A stretch of 64,000 nucleotides of DNA from Lachancea dasiensis (taxonomy: Eukaryota; Ascomycota; Saccharomycetes; Saccharomycetales; Saccharomycetaceae), in the NCBI GenBank assembly GCA_900074725.1, contig LT598458.1, positions 496,001-560,000 on the forward strand. Reading direction: 5' to 3'. The notes beneath the pieces are model-generated. The model saw nothing but the letters and a program-made list of their open reading frames with translations, had not been told where the DNA came from and did not search any database. The position numbers and the translations under genes were made by a program. Below, piece by piece: positions 47,801 through 56,511 of this stretch (positions within the stretch are counted from its first letter, which is position 1; every line of letters starts with the position of its first letter).

Positions 47801-50507
47801 TGAGGTTTTTTCAGACGTTAGAGTCACATTGCGCGATGTGTCGTTGTATGACCACGTAAGGGGCCGATTCACTCCTGTCGTGCTGAAAATCGGTAACAAA
47901 TACGTTCAGATGATATCAGAGACACCTTATCGCTTTAAGGTTACAGGCATAGATGAAGTTGTTGAATTAAGGTTTAATGCTGTCTACGAAGTAGGTGGAA
48001 TCGTAGCAACAGTGGTTTCCTTCGAAACAGGTGTACCATCAGAGTTTACTATAAATTTTGATAACGCAACAAAGCTAGTTTTCTGCAGCTCGAAATATCT
48101 GGAGATCATTCGCATCTTCTATTATGCTCAGGCGAAGATAGAGGAAGAGTATGAAAACAGTGACTTTGAAAATGAAAAGCAAAATTCTCAAAGTGACGAG
48201 AAGGAGCTGAACGAAATTCTTGGCAGCTTGCTGCTAGTTATCTACGCAGGATTTTGCAGTGATAACGACGAGGTCAAAAATATTTCGTATAATGTTTTGG
48301 CTGCAACTCAAAAATCTTTTGGAATAAATTTTGGTTGCAATTTGCGAGTCTCCCCTGAAGTGCATGTTCCACATGACACTTCGGCATTTTGTGATTCGTT
48401 GTTCAAAGGTCTTTCGCAAACCGCCCCTCATTTGTCTTTAGTGGTTTGGAAGTCGATTTTAGAGGGCCTTTCGGGAGTTTTTGAGGTACACCATATTCCT
48501 CACATTATCAGCGCTTTGACACCCTGGACAGAAAATTTATACCGTTACGTTTATTTGGCTGATGATGAGAATGGGCCGGAAAATGTTTCTCATATCATAA
48601 GGGCCTTAATTAAGCTCAGCGTGAAAGATGTGAACTTGATACTGATCTATAATCAATGCATCTGGACTACACTGATCCTTCAGGCTGATCTAGTCAGTTT
48701 GATCGTTGATGAGATAGTGAGTCACTCAATTGACAGAGAATCAGAAGGTGGCGACTGGAAGAGTGCTATCTCGCTTTTGACGAGGGTTTCCACTGTCGAG
48801 ATGTGCAGCGAGGTTGTGAAGAGGGTTCTGCGGATTTCTCGCTCATTTTTACCTTCTCTTAAATTGGAAGCTTCGACTAATAGCTGGTCGGAATTGATAA
48901 TTCTGATCAATATTCTGGTTGCACTATTCTTTGATTCACTATTGCTTTCACAGTTGTTTCTACCAGAGATTCTATATCTCGTATCCCTTCTCATTGACGT
49001 TGGACCTTCAGAGATGAGATTGGCTCTGCACAAATTGCTTATGAATGTGTGCCAGTCACTCTCCACCAACGAGGACCTCTCCTCTGAGAAAAGGGAGAAC
49101 TTGGATTCAGTCAAGATGACCTTTTCCCGGCAAAAGATGAGGTTCATGTCAGGCTTCAGTCAAGATAAGGGTCGCATGTTACAGAGCTTCAGCGCCTCTT
49201 CATTTTTGAGTAAGTTCACCACCTTGGAACAGTTTGTGAGCAACATAATTTTACTGATGGAGAACTCGTCAAACGCAGATAGTCAACAATGGAAAGCAAA
49301 GTACAACAAATACCTTATGGACTCAGCCTTCAATGACGGTTCTTTCTTATCTGCGAGAGCTGCGATGATAGTCGGAATTATCGGTCAGCAAGGAATCTCG
49401 GAATTTCTGTGCAAGAACATGCTCTCGCAGACAATAAAAAATGTGGCAGAGCCGTACATCAGTGACGAATTAGTTTTCTTTGTCATATCTCACTCTTTCA
49501 CCTATAGTAAGGTTGTTTTGGGTATTCAGCCGGATTCTCCATTGCTAAAACAACTATTTTGGTTAGCCACTACCTTTGCTCAATCTCCGAATTCAATTTT
49601 CTATCATGGTGGACTATTGTTTATGGCAAATTCTGTCCGGCAAATATCAAGTGTTGTCCGAAGCTTTGACAAGGGTTCACTCACATCCGTCCTCTTCGAT
49701 AGTCGAAAATTTGCAGAGCCCCTGTTAATTGAGCTTGAATCCATGGTCGGAATCAAATGGACTAAGCAGAACTTTTCTCATGTAATATTAAACTTGGTGA
49801 GTAAGGGCATGCTGGTTCCTTACATCAAAACGACGTCAGTGGACTGTCTGGTCCTGTTTTTGACTTTGGCTTACGAAGATTTGGCTTATGCACCAAATGA
49901 AGATTACCTATGCTATCTTCTGGTGGTGTATCAAGTTTCCCGGCCTTCAAAGTTCAAAGCGATACTGGTGGACCTAAAATTGGATGTCGAGCTAGTTTTC
50001 TTAGACGAGCAAAACTTTGTACCCAAGGTACTTCTTGAATGGATGGTATCGGATTCAGAAGCTTCGTTAATTGCTTTATACCAAGCGTCGGTATATTTTG
50101 CCTCGGGTTCATCCGATGAGTTGAGTAAGACTCGTTATCTGTTATTGTTAGAGCGATTGTTGAAAGAGAATCCTCTCAAGGTTATCAAGATATATGCTCT
50201 TATTCGTATGGAGTTGAAGCGGGTCTCCACGTTTGACGTTCAATCAGACTTCCCACAACTGGTATTTACCATTTTACAGACCATTGTTACCAATAGGGAA
50301 TATGGGTCTTGCGACTCACATTTCAGTCAAACTAACAGAATGTTGAAAATGAGACATCTTTCTGGCCTTCAAAATATTGAGGTTCCTTATAACTTCAACG
50401 ACACAATGGCTGGATTCAGGTCAAATCCATATGCACTTTACGAAAGGAAAAAGCTGACGGTTAAAATTATGTCGCGAATGATAAGTTACCGCGAAACCAC
50501 AGGGTAG
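41862..50507 (+). CDS. IRA2: Ras GTPase-activating protein Ira (neurofibromin-like)
   Basis: Stimulates GTP hydrolysis by Ras1/Ras2 and so lowers cAMP-PKA signalling. The single 2881-residue frame is slightly shorter than S. cerevisiae Ira1 (3092) and Ira2 (3079) and corresponds to the ancestor of both (YBR140C, YOL081W). Helical repeats with Ser-rich loops fill the N-terminal half. The Ras-GAP domain lies at about 1500-1800: the likely arginine finger is Arg 1551 in VLRRNSCA, aligned with FRGNS of neurofibromin, and FLRFFCPAIVSP near 1659-1670 is the Ras-GAP signature. A Sec14/CRAL-TRIO-like domain follows at about 1840-2000 with YYYNMTEEF, then a PH-like segment and helical C-terminal repeats. 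No break is seen over 8.6 kb. Confidence 0.96.
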   Translation: MSVALVRFSFELVFNSLPIKSGNGDYNEVENDPTFVNSRLLLINAATTYNINSTIEETLQQINIITKQQQINTLSEKALHSLIVVLRLLSDIAETCWKHEETEKRSHADQYLNQDDAIAKNDIGFATQKPCFHVVRPKPIDPAVAERLIQAISRLKFTYVATRASRKPPSSHYTSSTNVASSPKIEGTNNSSVQDSSPFLRIIDTNLDYLGRFVSAANPKEFCDFLDTKIITPLTVTHSSTEGDIMPYMDMFSAFYITFDNLPTYLQNVSKILESLKRTTHQEMMLTFSSHALMNWIISRPHEYVEIISDIKNCTKDDPAHIVCKYSSSLFDDVHSNFNVSYLLTTTINANAAISEFKSSPSSSDVPSPISSSGSSSLFQSDTADLRKTHSLSRRDSDPQSYLPKWDILNPTAIAGTIVPVEDVANVSVLRFLVVMLMFQPNTFEELNLTSFKHIPDEQDILSNVVTDEERKKSQPQLSKPRQSNHRMLQTLKFPTFTSGSKKVKFLTSLIKNVNGSLVVSDTSLLDTLRTLVLLFRVASSIYLADEESPVVTFSRRLLFVIGDALQLCDIGVSKKNPVIARCLSRNPTSCARLQIAFFTPALIMDSDTFTTRLGHYSQNRHSGYKHLKTLTEGFKLFYSIPNVTRARLEMVMRSTDFFKRTLTEMSDVILTASKHFSDDIASIVEGILNGSLRSSTDVPKVGRSLSPHFPFSPQNQSLYQEGNNKVEMSSLASSSSISSGGSSYNEKASVQKSFNERSDIMAPRARRPSGSSAAAIGNVGAKVSHSSEGEKSLPNVRLQLENVQKGAKSPLRFSRSRGPSDGSLPALNTVAIHQRTLTENVAVYNQSISSTELANVRATLVNIISVYELMIHDYFVTVTESDPAQLLEDYIALIKPLFVGLVDDNFSVQAASKSFAVIIASYALKLGSGNSTSEARLVLYKGAAYLITLLSATLFNLELADAKREQLLDVILKFLDVRFELKSTFDSGTLKSVELETYHLLHGATGRALLASLCTHEPKIHKLLRTCFKAFLRELDSHDDIMGHGGDSISYNRMFFQSMGRDNYVSSGAVAFQRRLRSDILKHVTFPDRMLFDTLKLMYNQWLFFLRKENLSSAEASHFRNLAGLIASGCGTFLSIDRKSVENNPQYTIMQEEVTEMVDYFLSRQCSWLNDPALLTRENSKDIVGTELHPLAFKLLFKHLKLLADHLETIDLTETQGPPEAHSDASVLLLEQVILIVRTVLEREDTRDELILVSPQLLGLVAQLFKIVENVSHASTRYYKAIIHLSKLLKSFEATEGSLCISGYLLVKNQWLRLTISWFKAAIFMDFDPENLARPHREMDLKRRDLDYLYIDTSIETSRALAYITKDLMLEVPLSNSESELKGSKAVTFGNYFSILLKGLEKTSAVENYPLTLRHKIGVLNDNINTSLTNILNANVDVGLKYALPLGYSKNLGIKLAFLKVFVEIISNFDIHTAKATIEKNKLVDRYVSQLLVSPRLLSLAARVCPANEIDAFASSLLGIFEIKNASHIVVVELMKDEIQNASRYADVLRRNSCATRALSMLSRLKGTQYLRQTLKPVLMSIIESNEAFEIEKITLEDPEAEKNVKLFTKYLKLLIDSVANSVSSFPPEFFLICQAIYLSVQEKFPGYESVAVGSFIFLRFFCPAIVSPDAENIVDVVTAKQKRSFVTLAKVVQNIANGSISSMKWPLLNSESSFLRHCGERVSIYLSEIANPSRIVSIKLRSERKVAVSDFNYLHRYIYQHGLEVRSEIISEIKTLEDFETSKSASRATDNLLTALGQPRMEFRNEIPPSIRDKSDENPDLYDFMSRHSLRTFDFRDDIPFIHEAVSSDGHPIVVFTYKLLQKQTCDTEALVYRTFQVYSKIWSSRHYFVIDCTGFDSPTVEDKKLLASFFRLIPDEAARNCSKFYYYNMTEEFTAWWLPVFKGQNPYLEPYKTPHEFINSDSSPSLIKNLKLNKLSYEVFSDVRVTLRDVSLYDHVRGRFTPVVLKIGNKYVQMISETPYRFKVTGIDEVVELRFNAVYEVGGIVATVVSFETGVPSEFTINFDNATKLVFCSSKYLEIIRIFYYAQAKIEEEYENSDFENEKQNSQSDEKELNEILGSLLLVIYAGFCSDNDEVKNISYNVLAATQKSFGINFGCNLRVSPEVHVPHDTSAFCDSLFKGLSQTAPHLSLVVWKSILEGLSGVFEVHHIPHIISALTPWTENLYRYVYLADDENGPENVSHIIRALIKLSVKDVNLILIYNQCIWTTLILQADLVSLIVDEIVSHSIDRESEGGDWKSAISLLTRVSTVEMCSEVVKRVLRISRSFLPSLKLEASTNSWSELIILINILVALFFDSLLLSQLFLPEILYLVSLLIDVGPSEMRLALHKLLMNVCQSLSTNEDLSSEKRENLDSVKMTFSRQKMRFMSGFSQDKGRMLQSFSASSFLSKFTTLEQFVSNIILLMENSSNADSQQWKAKYNKYLMDSAFNDGSFLSARAAMIVGIIGQQGISEFLCKNMLSQTIKNVAEPYISDELVFFVISHSFTYSKVVLGIQPDSPLLKQLFWLATTFAQSPNSIFYHGGLLFMANSVRQISSVVRSFDKGSLTSVLFDSRKFAEPLLIELESMVGIKWTKQNFSHVILNLVSKGMLVPYIKTTSVDCLVLFLTLAYEDLAYAPNEDYLCYLLVVYQVSRPSKFKAILVDLKLDVELVFLDEQNFVPKVLLEWMVSDSEASLIALYQASVYFASGSSDELSKTRYLLLLERLLKENPLKVIKIYALIRMELKRVSTFDVQSDFPQLVFTILQTIVTNREYGSCDSHFSQTNRMLKMRHLSGLQNIEVPYNFNDTMAGFRSNPYALYERKKLTVKIMSRMISYRETTG

Positions 50508-50591
50508 CCGGACACTTCACAGTTTAGTTAGCAGCTGTTTTTTAATATTTGTAATATACACGTAATTTGAAAGGATTGACCTAAGTTTAAT

Positions 50592-51500
50592 TCATTTTAG
50601 ATGTTTACCTCCTGATCCAAACTTGATCTGATGCAATCTTTCGAACTCCTTGCGATCAGATTTGTAAATCAACATCGTCGCCCTAGCATCTTCAATTGGG
50701 GAGTGTTCGGATCCCTGAATCTCGAGGCCTAAAATCTCCTTTGACAGTTTCTTTAAACTAGGAGTCTTGCCACCAGCGTATTTCCTCCTAAAAGGGAGAT
50801 GCCTTGAGGTATCCCTTATCATTGTACGTGGGTGAGAAAGAAATAGTGCTTGCAGATCGTGCGCAACAGAGTGGCCGACTAAAATTCGATTTTCTAACGT
50901 CTTGGCTACCCGTTCTTGCGCCTCTGAGAATACGACGGCGTGCTGCATGTCCTGGGGTCGTACCCCGCTGACCCATGTTCTCCAATCAGTAACTTTTTCT
51001 TGAGGTTTTACAAAAATATCCAACACAACATGTCCAAAGTAATTTACCAGGGTAGCTCTTGCTAAGGCAGAATCTGCACCGCCCGGTCCCACACCCACAA
51101 ATTCACAATCAAGTGAAACATATTTCCCAACCTCCAATGCCCGACTAGGGCCCCGGTCACCTACAGCAGTTTGAAGAGTCTTTTCAAGGTCATCAACAGA
51201 ATGTGCATTCAGCACTGCGGAGTTCCTGGTTTTTTGACCCTCCAGCAGCTCCATTTCATGTGTCATGGAGTGTACCATGGTCATGATGTTCTTCTTGCCA
51301 CCCTTAGTACCAAAATCTTTCTTGTTGATCTTTGAAAGAGTTTTGCCTACTTTCACAGGCTTGTGACCTTTGCCAGCATGTTTGTCCGTTGTTGCCGCTG
51401 GGCTTTTCTTGGTCTTAGGTAGGCGCTTCTCATTCTCCTTCCCGGACTCGCTTGCTGTCTGAGAGCTTTGAAGTTGTAGCCAGTTGGAAGAAAGCACCAT
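50592..51500 (-). CDS. REX4: RNA exonuclease 4 (DEDDh family)
   Basis: Putative 3'-5' exonuclease linked to pre-rRNA processing. The frame extends upstream to a TTG at 51569, but the first ATG is at 51500 (MVLSSNWLQL), which matches the MALSSNW start of S. cerevisiae Rex4; this gives 302 residues (289 there). The N-terminal 100 residues are basic, suggesting nucleolar targeting. The exonuclease domain runs from about 126: exo I VSLDCEFVG supplies Asp and Glu, exo II ILVGHSVAHDLQAL supplies Asp, and exo III HSPIEDARATM supplies the histidine and last aspartate, so the DEDDh set is complete. It converges with IRA and is divergent from AVO1, as in S. cerevisiae. Confidence 0.95.
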   Translation of the reverse strand: MVLSSNWLQLQSSQTASESGKENEKRLPKTKKSPAATTDKHAGKGHKPVKVGKTLSKINKKDFGTKGGKKNIMTMVHSMTHEMELLEGQKTRNSAVLNAHSVDDLEKTLQTAVGDRGPSRALEVGKYVSLDCEFVGVGPGGADSALARATLVNYFGHVVLDIFVKPQEKVTDWRTWVSGVRPQDMQHAVVFSEAQERVAKTLENRILVGHSVAHDLQALFLSHPRTMIRDTSRHLPFRRKYAGGKTPSLKKLSKEILGLEIQGSEHSPIEDARATMLIYKSDRKEFERLHQIKFGSGGKHLK

Positions 51501-51735
51501 CTGAGCTACTGTGAATAATACGGTAATAATCTTCTCGATCTGACTGCTTTTCAAAGATTTTTTTGTCAAGAGTTTCTATCAGCAGAGCTCATCTCATCCC
51601 ACCGTCATTTAAATATTCTCGAGTAATTTTCATCAAATAATTAACTCTGAAAACAAAATAATGGATAATGTTGATAGCACACCCAAGCAGACGTTTATGC
51701 AACTAGAGCTGGGCCATGTTTCCATATAAAGAGTA
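51501..51735. promoter_or_regulatory. REX4-AVO1 promoter with GATGAG element
   Basis: GCTCATCTCATC at 51587-51598 reads GATGAGATGAGC on the REX4 strand, a doubled PAC-like core. It lies about 90 bases upstream of the REX4 start. The same twelve-base word recurs before BRX1. It probably serves REX4, the ribosome-biogenesis member of the pair. Confidence 0.6.
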
Positions 51736-54700
51736 ATGGATGCTGTTAAGTCAATCAACATGCTAAGGTCCTCCTTTTTGCGAGGATCATTTGACGAAGG
51801 ATTAGCGAAACGAATCATTAAGCCATACGTGCCTGACTTTGAAGAACAGGGCGAGATACCTCTGGAACTCCGAGATTTATATCGTTTGGATGATGGAGCC
51901 GATCTGTTAGACACGTTGGAATCACCATCAATCTCAGAAAATTATATGGCCGAAATTGAATTGTTACAAAGAGCTCGGTTCCAACAGAAAATACCTTCGG
52001 CAAAGGATCCACGCTTCAAGGAAGGCGCCCGTCCAAATCTCAAAGCCGGCGCCCGGGATCGGCGACAAAAGGTGTCAGGTGTGTCGCAGACAGCGGAGAG
52101 GCACACGCTCTTGAATAAATCCAAAGCCGAAAATCTGCACGGGCAAGTGCCAGCGTTGGACAAGAAGGTTGACGTCAATGTAGGCGAGGGGCCAGTTACT
52201 TCTCTAACCACGAGCATATCACGGGGCCAACATGATTCAAAAGGTAAACGAAAAGCTTTGTCGTTTTCGCGAATTTTCAAACCGCAAAACAACCAGGGAA
52301 CTGTTGATGAATTTCGAAGGCCATCTGCTACAAGTGTAGAAATCAAAACCACAGACTCACACCAGCCAATCGGGAAACAGTCTAAAGACCTTGGTTTCTA
52401 TGATGGGGCATTCAATTACGACGAAATACTGGAAGATGACGAGGATGACGAGGATGACGATGAAGATGATCTAGAACAAAACGATGGATTTTTCCTAGGT
52501 GGGCTGCCAAAAAGCCCTGAAAGCAAACAAAATAAGCCAGCGAAATTAGGGAACTTTCCACGATATGCTCAAAATTTTTTATCAGTGTCCGATGAAAACA
52601 ATAATCCGGTGCTAGCTGGTTTAGACGGTAAAGTTTCCAATCAAACGCCGGACACAGAAACAATCAAAAGTGCTAGTAGGAAGGAAGACGTTTCTGACCT
52701 TGATTCGTATATGGATGAAAATGATTTGCGGGAGTTAGATTTGGAGGATAAAGGCCATTCTAATGATGTCACTCACAACACATACCTGAGGCATATCTCA
52801 TCAACAGACTTTATCAACGGAAGTAATAATTTGGTTTCCAGCAGCAACAGCTACGTGGCTTCGAATGCTTCTTCTTATGGACAATCCCTGTTAGATTCAG
52901 AAATTGAAGAACTTGAGACGCAAAGCCTCTGTCATGAACGCAGTTCAGTACTTGATGATTCTCTTTTGGCAGATGAACTTTTCATATCAGAATCTCTTCC
53001 TGGTCACTCTATTCCTCGGTCTCATGCCTTCAAGTACATGGATGGTAATCAGCAAGCGCCTTTTTCAAGCCAAAGTCCATCGCTGAATTCTGACGCCGAC
53101 AAGTTGAAAGATCAGAGCTTCTCGATCTCATTCACAGCTCGACGCTCTGATCAGTTTGGCGCTAGTAAGAAAGGAATAGTCAATCCCAGGAGTCTTTCTA
53201 ATAGCACAACAAAGGCAATCAGGGGACTACATAGAACTGCCAGCAGTACGGGGCCCACCAATTCCATGAAGGAGAATATAAGACACAAACGTTCTGCGAG
53301 CGACTCCAAAAGCCAAGGTAAATTCTCGAAGACAAATTTTGATTTATCAGTATTCAAAAAGGTGGAACCCTCAAAGTCGGATCCGCCCACAGCTTCGCAA
53401 TTGACAAATATATTTAAGCAAAAAGAGTCTCAAAGTTCGAATCCTTTAGCTTATTTTTCGTTTGTTTCAGGAGACCAAGTGCCTAAATCCGAGTCTATGA
53501 ATCTTTATGTTTACATTCAAGACTCCATCGAATACAGGAGTGAACCAATTAATGTCGGTGTTCGGAAGTCTTCATCTACCTTTGAGGTCATAGGTTTCAT
53601 TTTGTATCAATACTCCACTAGATACAAATCTGACTGTGATCGTTCAGGCTTGAGTCCCGAAGAATTGATCAAACCGAATATGTTTGTACTTAAAATTGTT
53701 GATGAAGATGGGGAGCCTTTTGAAGATAATTTTGGAACCGTGGAGAGAAAAAAGCCAATTGGAAATCTTTTTGACAATGAAGTTGTTTTGTGCAAAGTTA
53801 AAAGTCAAAAAGAGTTCGACGATAATGAATTATTGACACCTAATCCGAACCTTGACCTTCAGGTTGAATTCCTTCCAGTTGACGCTCTCGCGACGAAGAA
53901 AGGTACCACGGACGCTAGCATAAATCAGTTGAGCTACTACAAGCCCATATTAAAAGAACAGTCGATTTTTCTTCAGGAAGAAAAAGAGAGCATAAAAGCC
54001 AACATAAGGGTGTTTCTATTTCCCAATACAAATCCCGAGTTCAATTTTACAACACTTCACGTTTCAGTTTCTACCTCGCTTGACGCTATCTTACTACAAT
54101 ATTGCAGCATGAAATCTATGAAACCTTCAGATTATGCCCTGAAATTAAGTGGGAAAAATGTAGTAGCCAATTTAGAGGATAGTGTTGGTGAGCTGGATGG
54201 GAACTATGATCTAGAACTTATTTCGATTAAACAAGTCAAGGCGCTCGGACTAAAAAAAATGAAGACATCGACTTTTGGCAAGCCTACTTTACCGACTATC
54301 CAAAGTGCGGATTTGACTCCTGACACGGGCGGCCAAAATCGATTCCTAGCTGCTGTCGATCCTCTGAAAATGAACAGCGATGAAAGACACCCCAATAACA
54401 AGAGATCAGGCATCTCACCAAATAAACGAAGTTTGGCGAAAGAAAAACCTATGTCATCGAAATTGTCTCAATTAAATGAGCCGACTGCTGGAGGCGGAGG
54501 GTTTTTCAAGCTGAAAAACTCGTCAAAATCATCCTTGAGGGGAGGAAGGAGGGCTTCCTATACAGACAGGTCAGGGATAAACTTAGATCCTAGCTTTAAT
54601 GATGCTATCACGGGAGCTTATTATAAGTACAGGGTCTGGAGAAGGCAGCAGATGTCTTTCATTAATAAACATGAAAGGACGCTCGCTATTGATGGGGACT

Positions 54701-54963
54701 ATCTTTACATTATTCCTCCCGAAAATGGTTTCAACCGGCATCATGAAACTGCAAAAACAAAATGCTTCCATCTTAGTCAAGTAGTTCTGATTCAGAAATC
54801 AAATCGTGTTCCAGAGTATTTCAAAATATTTGTTAACCGCTCGGCTGGGTTGAAACGATATTACTTCGAGGCTGTGAGTGATGCTGAATGTGAGGAACTG
54901 GTTTCTCGTGTCAACAGTCTTCTGTCAGCATATAAAATGGATCACAAAGGCAGTATTCATTGA
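51736..54963 (+). CDS. AVO1: TORC2 subunit Avo1 (SIN1 family)
   Basis: Essential TORC2 subunit that recruits the kinase Ypk1 and tethers the complex to the plasma membrane. The product has 1075 residues (1176 in S. cerevisiae). The N-terminus MDAVKSINMLRSSFLRG resembles S. cerevisiae MDTVTVLNELRAQFLR. A low-complexity middle includes an acidic run of Asp/Glu near residues 232-250. The CRIM substrate-binding domain lies at about 585-740 (NLYVYIQDSIEYRSEPINVGV, key words YVYIQDS and PINVGV), an RBD-like region at about 755-840, and the PH domain at about 958-1070 (YKYRVWRRQQMSF, then KIFVNRSAGLKRYYFEA). Neighbour order with REX4 matches YOL080C/YOL078W. Confidence 0.94.
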   Translation: MDAVKSINMLRSSFLRGSFDEGLAKRIIKPYVPDFEEQGEIPLELRDLYRLDDGADLLDTLESPSISENYMAEIELLQRARFQQKIPSAKDPRFKEGARPNLKAGARDRRQKVSGVSQTAERHTLLNKSKAENLHGQVPALDKKVDVNVGEGPVTSLTTSISRGQHDSKGKRKALSFSRIFKPQNNQGTVDEFRRPSATSVEIKTTDSHQPIGKQSKDLGFYDGAFNYDEILEDDEDDEDDDEDDLEQNDGFFLGGLPKSPESKQNKPAKLGNFPRYAQNFLSVSDENNNPVLAGLDGKVSNQTPDTETIKSASRKEDVSDLDSYMDENDLRELDLEDKGHSNDVTHNTYLRHISSTDFINGSNNLVSSSNSYVASNASSYGQSLLDSEIEELETQSLCHERSSVLDDSLLADELFISESLPGHSIPRSHAFKYMDGNQQAPFSSQSPSLNSDADKLKDQSFSISFTARRSDQFGASKKGIVNPRSLSNSTTKAIRGLHRTASSTGPTNSMKENIRHKRSASDSKSQGKFSKTNFDLSVFKKVEPSKSDPPTASQLTNIFKQKESQSSNPLAYFSFVSGDQVPKSESMNLYVYIQDSIEYRSEPINVGVRKSSSTFEVIGFILYQYSTRYKSDCDRSGLSPEELIKPNMFVLKIVDEDGEPFEDNFGTVERKKPIGNLFDNEVVLCKVKSQKEFDDNELLTPNPNLDLQVEFLPVDALATKKGTTDASINQLSYYKPILKEQSIFLQEEKESIKANIRVFLFPNTNPEFNFTTLHVSVSTSLDAILLQYCSMKSMKPSDYALKLSGKNVVANLEDSVGELDGNYDLELISIKQVKALGLKKMKTSTFGKPTLPTIQSADLTPDTGGQNRFLAAVDPLKMNSDERHPNNKRSGISPNKRSLAKEKPMSSKLSQLNEPTAGGGGFFKLKNSSKSSLRGGRRASYTDRSGINLDPSFNDAITGAYYKYRVWRRQQMSFINKHERTLAIDGDYLYIIPPENGFNRHHETAKTKCFHLSQVVLIQKSNRVPEYFKIFVNRSAGLKRYYFEAVSDAECEELVSRVNSLLSAYKMDHKGSIH

Positions 54964-55008
54964 GCCGTGCTTGTGAATCCACACTCTAAAGCTAAAATTG
55001 CATATATA

Positions 55009-56511
55009 CTAAGTACCAAATCTAAGTTCACCAGCAACCCACCTGTTAACCATTTCTAAACTACTCTCGGGTTGATCGTATGGAACCATATGGCCCGCAT
55101 CAAACACCCGCAAATATGTGAATGACCCGAAACTTTTCACTTGGCCCATAGGTTCACCAGTTTCCTTCGAGTTCCAAGATTTCAAAGGCAGTGAAGAAAA
55201 CTGATCCTTATGTTTCCACTCTAATTCTTCAGTCCATGCCAGATTACCAAGCCAATTGCAGATGTAGTCCTTGTCGCCAGCATAAATCAACACCGGAATG
55301 TCTCTATTTATGAGTTCCGCAACATATTGTTGAAATGGCCTTACTTCATCGCCACTCAGTTGAAAACTTAGAAAAACCTTATCATTGCATCCAGTGAAGT
55401 GAGACACGTCAGAGCCAACAGCGGCTTGGACAGAGGGTTGATTCAGATAGTCCTCGATATAGCCTATGCCGCGGTAGCAAAATGCACTCTTTTCAGTTTC
55501 GCATGGAGCTCGAATATCGTAGACATTCAAGCCAGTCTTTTCATAAGCATTCATTGCCATGTTTTCACAGTAGACGCCGGCGGCAATACAAGGAAACAAG
55601 GAACCAGAAGAAGAGCAGGCCTCAGCTAAAGCTGAACACCGAGGCATACTCTTTCTCATTTTGGCGCAATCCTCTTCTGTAATAACGGGTTCATATCCAC
55701 CCTTGCCGCAAGCCATTGGCTCGTAGTAGTCATACTGTACTAAGGAATTTGTGATACCATTCCCAATCATGATAGAAGTTAGGTTAAAAGTTTTATCATG
55801 TTCATGAGCAACCGCAACTTGATGAGCAATTGCAGGGATGTAGTGACCGGCGTAAGATTCTCCAGCGATGTGGAAATCATTAGCTCTTAGTTGAGGAAAC
55901 TTTTCGAAGAATAGTTCTAGGAATATAAAAACATCCTTAGCTGCTGCTTCCGTAGAGGTTATCGAATCGTCGCCATAGGAAAACCCAACACCAATCGGTT
56001 GGTCCAAGAAAATAACGGTTGCGTTATTATTCCAGGAATAAGGATTGTGAACCGGCTCAAGCTTCGAATTTATGGAAGAAGGCCCAAGCTCGAAGAGGAG
56101 ACCGGTGAAAGAAGAGCAACCGGGCCCTCCATTGAGCCACAATATGACAGGGTCGTTCTCGGGATCATTCCTGGATTCAAACGCCCAATAAAAAAAGTGT
56201 TTGGAATCTTGGTAATCTAGGTATCCGGAATACTGCTTGACAACATCAATCCCCAACTTGCCAGGATCTACACTCTTTATTCTCAAAGAGTAGCTATCAT
56301 CGCGGTGCGACTGCAAAGTTGAAAAGTCAGCTTTTTGCAATGATTCCGCATCATAGAATTCCTGTATCTCGTTCTTTGGAGAATTAGAACCTGAGGTCAA
56401 TGCGTTTAGAAGTTCTTGGCCTTCGAAACCATTGCTTAAAGTTTCCCACAATGAAAAGGGCGTTGCGAAAGGAAGACCAGCCACTAAAATCCATAAATTC
56501 CTGGCCAGCAT
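55009..56511 (-). CDS. ATG42: Vacuolar serine carboxypeptidase Atg42 (CPY-like)
   Basis: Carboxypeptidase Y paralogue of the vacuole that contributes to protein and phytochelatin turnover and to terminal steps of autophagy. The 500-residue precursor (508 in S. cerevisiae YBR139W) starts MLARNLWILVAGLPFATPF, a signal peptide, followed by a probable propeptide to about residue 90. The oxyanion-hole motif NGGPGCSS lies near 124-131. The triad is Ser about 218 in AGESYAG, Asp about 410 in AGDKDYICNW and His about 472 in DAGHMVP. Several sequons fit a glycosylated vacuolar enzyme. Synteny, being between AVO1 and the ATP19/BRX1 cluster, favours YBR139W over PRC1. It converges tightly with AVO1 (45 bases between stops). 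Confidence 0.9.
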   Translation of the reverse strand: MLARNLWILVAGLPFATPFSLWETLSNGFEGQELLNALTSGSNSPKNEIQEFYDAESLQKADFSTLQSHRDDSYSLRIKSVDPGKLGIDVVKQYSGYLDYQDSKHFFYWAFESRNDPENDPVILWLNGGPGCSSFTGLLFELGPSSINSKLEPVHNPYSWNNNATVIFLDQPIGVGFSYGDDSITSTEAAAKDVFIFLELFFEKFPQLRANDFHIAGESYAGHYIPAIAHQVAVAHEHDKTFNLTSIMIGNGITNSLVQYDYYEPMACGKGGYEPVITEEDCAKMRKSMPRCSALAEACSSSGSLFPCIAAGVYCENMAMNAYEKTGLNVYDIRAPCETEKSAFCYRGIGYIEDYLNQPSVQAAVGSDVSHFTGCNDKVFLSFQLSGDEVRPFQQYVAELINRDIPVLIYAGDKDYICNWLGNLAWTEELEWKHKDQFSSLPLKSWNSKETGEPMGQVKSFGSFTYLRVFDAGHMVPYDQPESSLEMVNRWVAGELRFGT

